A stretch of DNA of 8,351 bases from a bacterium (GTDB lineage: Bacteria > SM23-81 > DAOVCL01), in the NCBI GenBank assembly GCA_029932675.1, contig JAOZPP010000091.1, forward strand, positions 1 through 8,351, in the 5' to 3' direction. Under the pieces are notes generated by a model. It saw only the letters and a program-made list of their open reading frames with translations. It was not told the origin of the DNA and made no database searches. Shown here piece by piece: positions 5,747-8,351 of the stretch; the first letter of the stretch is position 1; every line of letters begins with the position of its first letter. Made by a program: the position numbers and the translations under genes.

Positions 5747-6997
5747 ATGAAAGAGAGACCATACCCAGCCGGCCCCCGGTGCTCCTTCTGTGGGCGAGGC
5801 CCAGGGGAGGTGGAGAGGTTGATCTCCGGACCCTCGGCCCATATCTGCAATGAATGTGTGCGACTTTGTGAGGAGATCCTCGAGGCCGAGGAGGAGAATG
5901 ATGCCCTTTTCTGGGAGAAGCAAAAACTTCCCACCCCTGAGGAGATAAAGTCCTTCTTAGATGGGTATGTCATCGGCCAGGAGAGGGCAAAGAAGGCTAT
6001 TTCGGTTGCTGTCTATAACCATTATAAGAGGGTAAGATATGGGGGGAGAAAGGGCGATGTTGAGTTGGAAAAAAGCAACATCCTGCTCATTGGCCCCACA
6101 GGGACGGGCAAGACCCTTCTGGCCCAAACCTTGGCCAAGTTCCTCCAGGTTCCCTTTACCATCGCTGATGCTACACCCCTCACTGAGGCTGGATATGTGG
6201 GGGAGGATGTGGAAAATATCTTAGTAAGGCTCCTTCAGGCGGCTGATTATGATGTCTCTCGGGCAGAGAAGGGCATAGTTTACATCGATGAAATAGACAA
6301 ATTGGCGCGCAAACAGGATAGCCCCTCTATAACCAGGGATGTCTCTGGTGAGGGGGTGCAGCAGGCCTTGCTCAAGATTTTAGAGGGGACCATCTCGGGG
6401 GTCCCCCCCCGCGGTGGCAGGAAACACCCCGAGCAGAACTTGGTTTACATAAACACCAAGAACATCCTCTTTATCTGTGGGGGGGCCTTTTATGGGTTGG
6501 AGAAGATAATTCAGAAGAGGATAGGTCAGAAGACAGTTGGTTTCGCTGCCCAATTTCGAGGGGAAGGGAAGAATATCGGAGATATACTTTCTCGGGTGGA
6601 GACCGAGGACCTCCTGATCTATGGGCTCATCCCTGAGTTGATTGGCAGGCTCCCCGTAGTGACAAGCTTGGATGAGCTGGATGAGAAGGCGATGATTAGA
6701 ATTCTGGTGAGACCAAAGAACTCCCTCATCAAACAGTATCAGAAATATTTCGAGATGGAAGGAGTGGAGTTAAAATTTTCCCCTGATGCCCTGAAGGAGA
6801 TAGTGAAAGTTGCCCGCAAGAGAGGAACGGGAGCAAGGGGGTTGAAGTCGGTAATGGAAAAGGTTATAGAAAGCATTATGTATGAGCTTCCTTCCCTCTC
6901 TGGAGTGAAGAGGTGTCTTATTACCAAGGATACAGTTGTCAAAGGGGCAAAGCCGATCTACACTATGCGGTCGAAGAGGGAGAGGAAAAGGGCATAG
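5747..6997 (+). CDS. clpX: ATP-dependent Clp protease ATPase subunit ClpX
   Basis: A 416-residue AAA+ unfoldase that recognises tagged or native substrates and threads them into ClpP. The N-terminal zinc-binding domain has C12-x2-C15 and C34-x2-C37. The AAA+ module follows: Walker A GPTGTGKT (116-123), pore-1 loop GYVG (149-152), Walker [10 protein letters not shown] (177-185), the RKH pore-entrance loop (225-227), the arginine finger in PELIGRLP (R301) and sensor 2 in GARGLK (R364). The ClpP-docking loop, IGF in E. coli, reads VGF (264-266), a conservative change that should still fit the hydrophobic pockets of ClpP. Length is close to the E. coli protein (424). It starts directly after the clpP stop (TAGATG), with GAGGAAG inside the clpP end as ribosome binding site, indicating translational coupling. 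purA begins 3 nt after its stop; lon, often found here in proteobacteria, is absent. A run of eight C lies at 6403-6410. Confidence 0.98.
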   Translation: MKERPYPAGPRCSFCGRGPGEVERLISGPSAHICNECVRLCEEILEAEEENDALFWEKQKLPTPEEIKSFLDGYVIGQERAKKAISVAVYNHYKRVRYGGRKGDVELEKSNILLIGPTGTGKTLLAQTLAKFLQVPFTIADATPLTEAGYVGEDVENILVRLLQAADYDVSRAEKGIVYIDEIDKLARKQDSPSITRDVSGEGVQQALLKILEGTISGVPPRGGRKHPEQNLVYINTKNILFICGGAFYGLEKIIQKRIGQKTVGFAAQFRGEGKNIGDILSRVETEDLLIYGLIPELIGRLPVVTSLDELDEKAMIRILVRPKNSLIKQYQKYFEMEGVELKFSPDALKEIVKVARKRGTGARGLKSVMEKVIESIMYELPSLSGVKRCLITKDTVVKGAKPIYTMRSKRERKRA

Positions 6998-7000
6998 GGT

Positions 7001-8206
7001 ATGCCTGCCAAAGTAGTTGTGGGGTTGCAATGGGGGGATGAGGGGAAAGGAAGGGTAATCGATTATCTGGCCGAAGAGGCCGATATTGTTATTCGCTATC
7101 AGGGGGGGGCTAATGCCGGTCATACCGTTTGGGTTGAAGATGAGCGATACATTTTCCATCTTGTTCCCAGTGGTATCCTGCATCCGAAGCTGATCTGCCT
7201 GATGGGAGGGGGAATGGTGGTAGACCTGGAGGCCCTCCTTGAGGAGATCGATAGCCTCACTACAAAAGGGATAGAGGTTGAGGGGCGTCTCTTCCTCTCT
7301 CCGCGGGCACATTTAGTCTTACCCCAACACAAAGATGCAGAGGGATCGTGGGAGAAAAGGATAGGCACTACTCTTAAAGGTATTGGCCCAGCTTACGCTC
7401 AGAAGTATGCTCGGTTGGGGGTGAGGGTGGGGGACATATTGGAGGATGGTTTAGAGGAGAGACTTTCGTTCGCTGGTGAAAATTTCCAGGGATTGACCGA
7501 GAAGTTGAGGATGGTGGGAGGGAGGATTAAACCCTACCTTAAAGATGTAGAACCGTTTCTGAACCAAGCTTTAAAAGAGGGGAAAAGCCTCCTCTTTGAA
7601 GGTGCCCAGGGGACGCTTCTGGATATCGACCAGGGGACCTACCCCTTTGTCACTTCCTCGCACCCTACTGCCGGGGGGGCCTGTCTGGGAACAGGGGTAG
7701 GGCCCACCAAGATAAATGAAGTAATTGGGGTAGCAAAGGCATATACTACCAGAGTGGGGAGGGGGCCCTTTCCTACGGAGCTGAAGGATGATTTAGGAGA
7801 ACTACTGCAGAGGGGTGGGGGTGAGTATGGGGCGACCACAGGTCGTCCTCGCCGTTGTGGGTGGCTTGATTTAGTGGCCTTAAAGTATGCCTGTGAGGTA
7901 AATGGGGTGGATAAGGTAGCCTTGACCAAGCTTGATGTCTTGGACCGGGCTTCAGAGATTAAGTTCTGTGTGGCTTATTTATATCAGGGGGAAAGGATAG
8001 AGGGGTTTCCCCTCAATTTAGATCATTGTGAACCAGTTTATGAGAGACTCCCCGGATGGGAGAGACCGACCAAGGGGATAAGGGAGTTTGGGCAGCTTCC
8101 ACCCCAGGCCAAGGTTTATTTGGATAGGATCTCTTCCTATATTGGGGTAGAGATAAGCTGGGTCTTCACCGGCCCAGGGCGGGAGGATGTGATTGAGGTG
8201 GGGTAG
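7001..8206 (+). CDS. purA: Adenylosuccinate synthetase PurA
   Basis: A 401-residue enzyme joining IMP and aspartate with GTP hydrolysis to make adenylosuccinate, the first committed step to AMP. Both family signatures are present: QWGDEGKG (10-17), with the catalytic Asp, and GIGPAYAQKYAR (127-138), with the active-site Lys. Also seen are NAGHT with catalytic H41, GTLLDID (204-210), TRVGRGPFPTEL (250-261), the aspartate-loop TTGRPRRCGWLD (279-290) and the guanine-binding TKLDVLD (309-315). It is 25-30 residues shorter than common bacterial enzymes (about 425-432). Against E. coli from memory, about 5 residues are missing between LFLS and IGTT and about 16 between VGDI and FEGAQGT, so the catalytic core is intact. 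It starts 3 nt after clpX, with purine-rich sequence inside the clpX end as ribosome binding site, so it is almost certainly cotranscribed. Two lysine tRNAs follow from 8 nt downstream. Confidence 0.97.
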   Translation: MPAKVVVGLQWGDEGKGRVIDYLAEEADIVIRYQGGANAGHTVWVEDERYIFHLVPSGILHPKLICLMGGGMVVDLEALLEEIDSLTTKGIEVEGRLFLSPRAHLVLPQHKDAEGSWEKRIGTTLKGIGPAYAQKYARLGVRVGDILEDGLEERLSFAGENFQGLTEKLRMVGGRIKPYLKDVEPFLNQALKEGKSLLFEGAQGTLLDIDQGTYPFVTSSHPTAGGACLGTGVGPTKINEVIGVAKAYTTRVGRGPFPTELKDDLGELLQRGGGEYGATTGRPRRCGWLDLVALKYACEVNGVDKVALTKLDVLDRASEIKFCVAYLYQGERIEGFPLNLDHCEPVYERLPGWERPTKGIREFGQLPPQAKVYLDRISSYIGVEISWVFTGPGREDVIEVG

Positions 8207-8214
8207 CAGTTGTT

Positions 8215-8287
8215 GGGGGCGTAGCTCAGTCGGTAGAGCAACGGCCTTTTAAGCCGTAGGTCGAAGGTTCGATCCCTTCCGCCCTCA
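8215..8287 (+). tRNA. tRNA-Lys (anticodon TTT)
   Basis: A 73-nt tRNA. The acceptor stem GGGGGCG (8215-8221) pairs with CGCCCTC (8280-8286), including one G-T wobble, with discriminator A at 8287. The D arm is GCTC/GAGC. The anticodon stem ACGGC/GCCGT holds CTTTTAA, with anticodon TTT at 8248-8250. The T arm GAAGG-TTCGATC-CCTTC is intact. CCA is not encoded. It begins 8 nt after the purA stop, too close for a separate promoter in the gap, so it is probably processed from the purA transcript or driven by a promoter inside purA. Confidence 0.96.
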
Positions 8288-8288
8288 T

Positions 8289-8351
8289 GCGCCGCTAGCT
8301 CAACTGGTAGAGCAACTGACTCTTAATCAGTAGGTTCGGGGTTCGATTCCC
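8289..8351 (+). tRNA. tRNA-Lys (anticodon CTT), 3' end cut off by the window
   Basis: The first 63 nt of a tRNA: acceptor 5' strand GCGCCGC (8289-8295), D arm GCTC/GAGC around AACTGGTA, and anticodon stem ACTGA/TCAGT holding CTCTTAA, with anticodon CTT at 8322-8324. The T arm starts CGGGG-TTCGATT-CCC and is cut by the window end, so the acceptor pairing cannot be checked. One base (8288) separates it from the preceding tRNA-Lys. The pair covers AAA and AAG codons. Confidence 0.93.

Noticed and set aside
5501-5923. 140-codon reverse-strand ORF across the clpP-clpX junction
   Set aside because: It is the shadow of two strongly conserved genes, with no start signal or family resemblance.
6770-7312. 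180-codon reverse-strand ORF across the clpX-purA junction
   Set aside because: Composition is low-complexity Pro/Leu-rich, no domain is recognisable, and it lies opposite two certain genes. Long antisense frames are expected on purine-rich coding strands.
1-8351. CRISPR array, insertion sequence, prophage or toxin-antitoxin pair
   Set aside because: There are no regular repeats, transposase motifs, terminal inverted repeats or att-like duplications at the tRNA-Leu 3' end. All larger frames are explained.

Overview
The window reads as a stretch of bacterial chromosome with an accessory left half and a housekeeping right half. Bacterial origin is shown by trigger factor, ClpP/ClpX, Shine-Dalgarno sites and bacterial-type tRNAs. 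Coding strands are purine-rich, and arginine is mostly AGG/AGA. That pattern is common in thermophilic or deep-lineage anaerobes, but I cannot fix the phylum; a Desulfobacterota-like or uncultured thermophilic lineage is a guess. All genes are on the + strand.

Left half (1-3605). The window opens in the C-terminal end of a glyoxalase/VOC-fold protein whose reading frame is broken. It is followed by a MATE-family cation-coupled multidrug transporter (353-1774). This has the residues I recall as the sodium site of the archaeal Pyrococcus transporter, at the same residue numbers. Next come a family 2 glycosyltransferase (1869-2699) and a membrane-anchored NodB-type polysaccharide deacetylase (2719-3477). 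These two are spaced 19 nt apart and probably form a small cell-surface glycan operon that adds and then de-N-acetylates amino sugars. A possible intrinsic terminator follows (3569-3605). The region is AT-richer than the right half.

Right half (3629-8351). A good sigma-70-type promoter (3629-3657) sits directly before tRNA-Leu(UAG). Trigger factor (tig), clpP, clpX and purA then follow in one direction with short gaps. tRNA-Lys(UUU) starts 8 nt after the purA stop, and tRNA-Lys(CUU) starts 1 nt after that, running off the window. I see no terminator between tRNA-Leu and the end. The whole block could therefore be one mixed tRNA/protein transcription unit, linking protein folding (trigger factor), regulated proteolysis (ClpXP), AMP synthesis and tRNA supply.

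I found no previously undescribed system, mobile element, CRISPR array or phage. The points most worth checking are: Asn in place of the expected catalytic Asp of ClpP; the PfMATE-like ion site of the transporter; the tRNA-bracketed operon with almost no inter-tRNA spacing; a shortened PurA; a divergent trigger-factor PPIase domain; and 8-base homopolymer runs inside clpX and purA.
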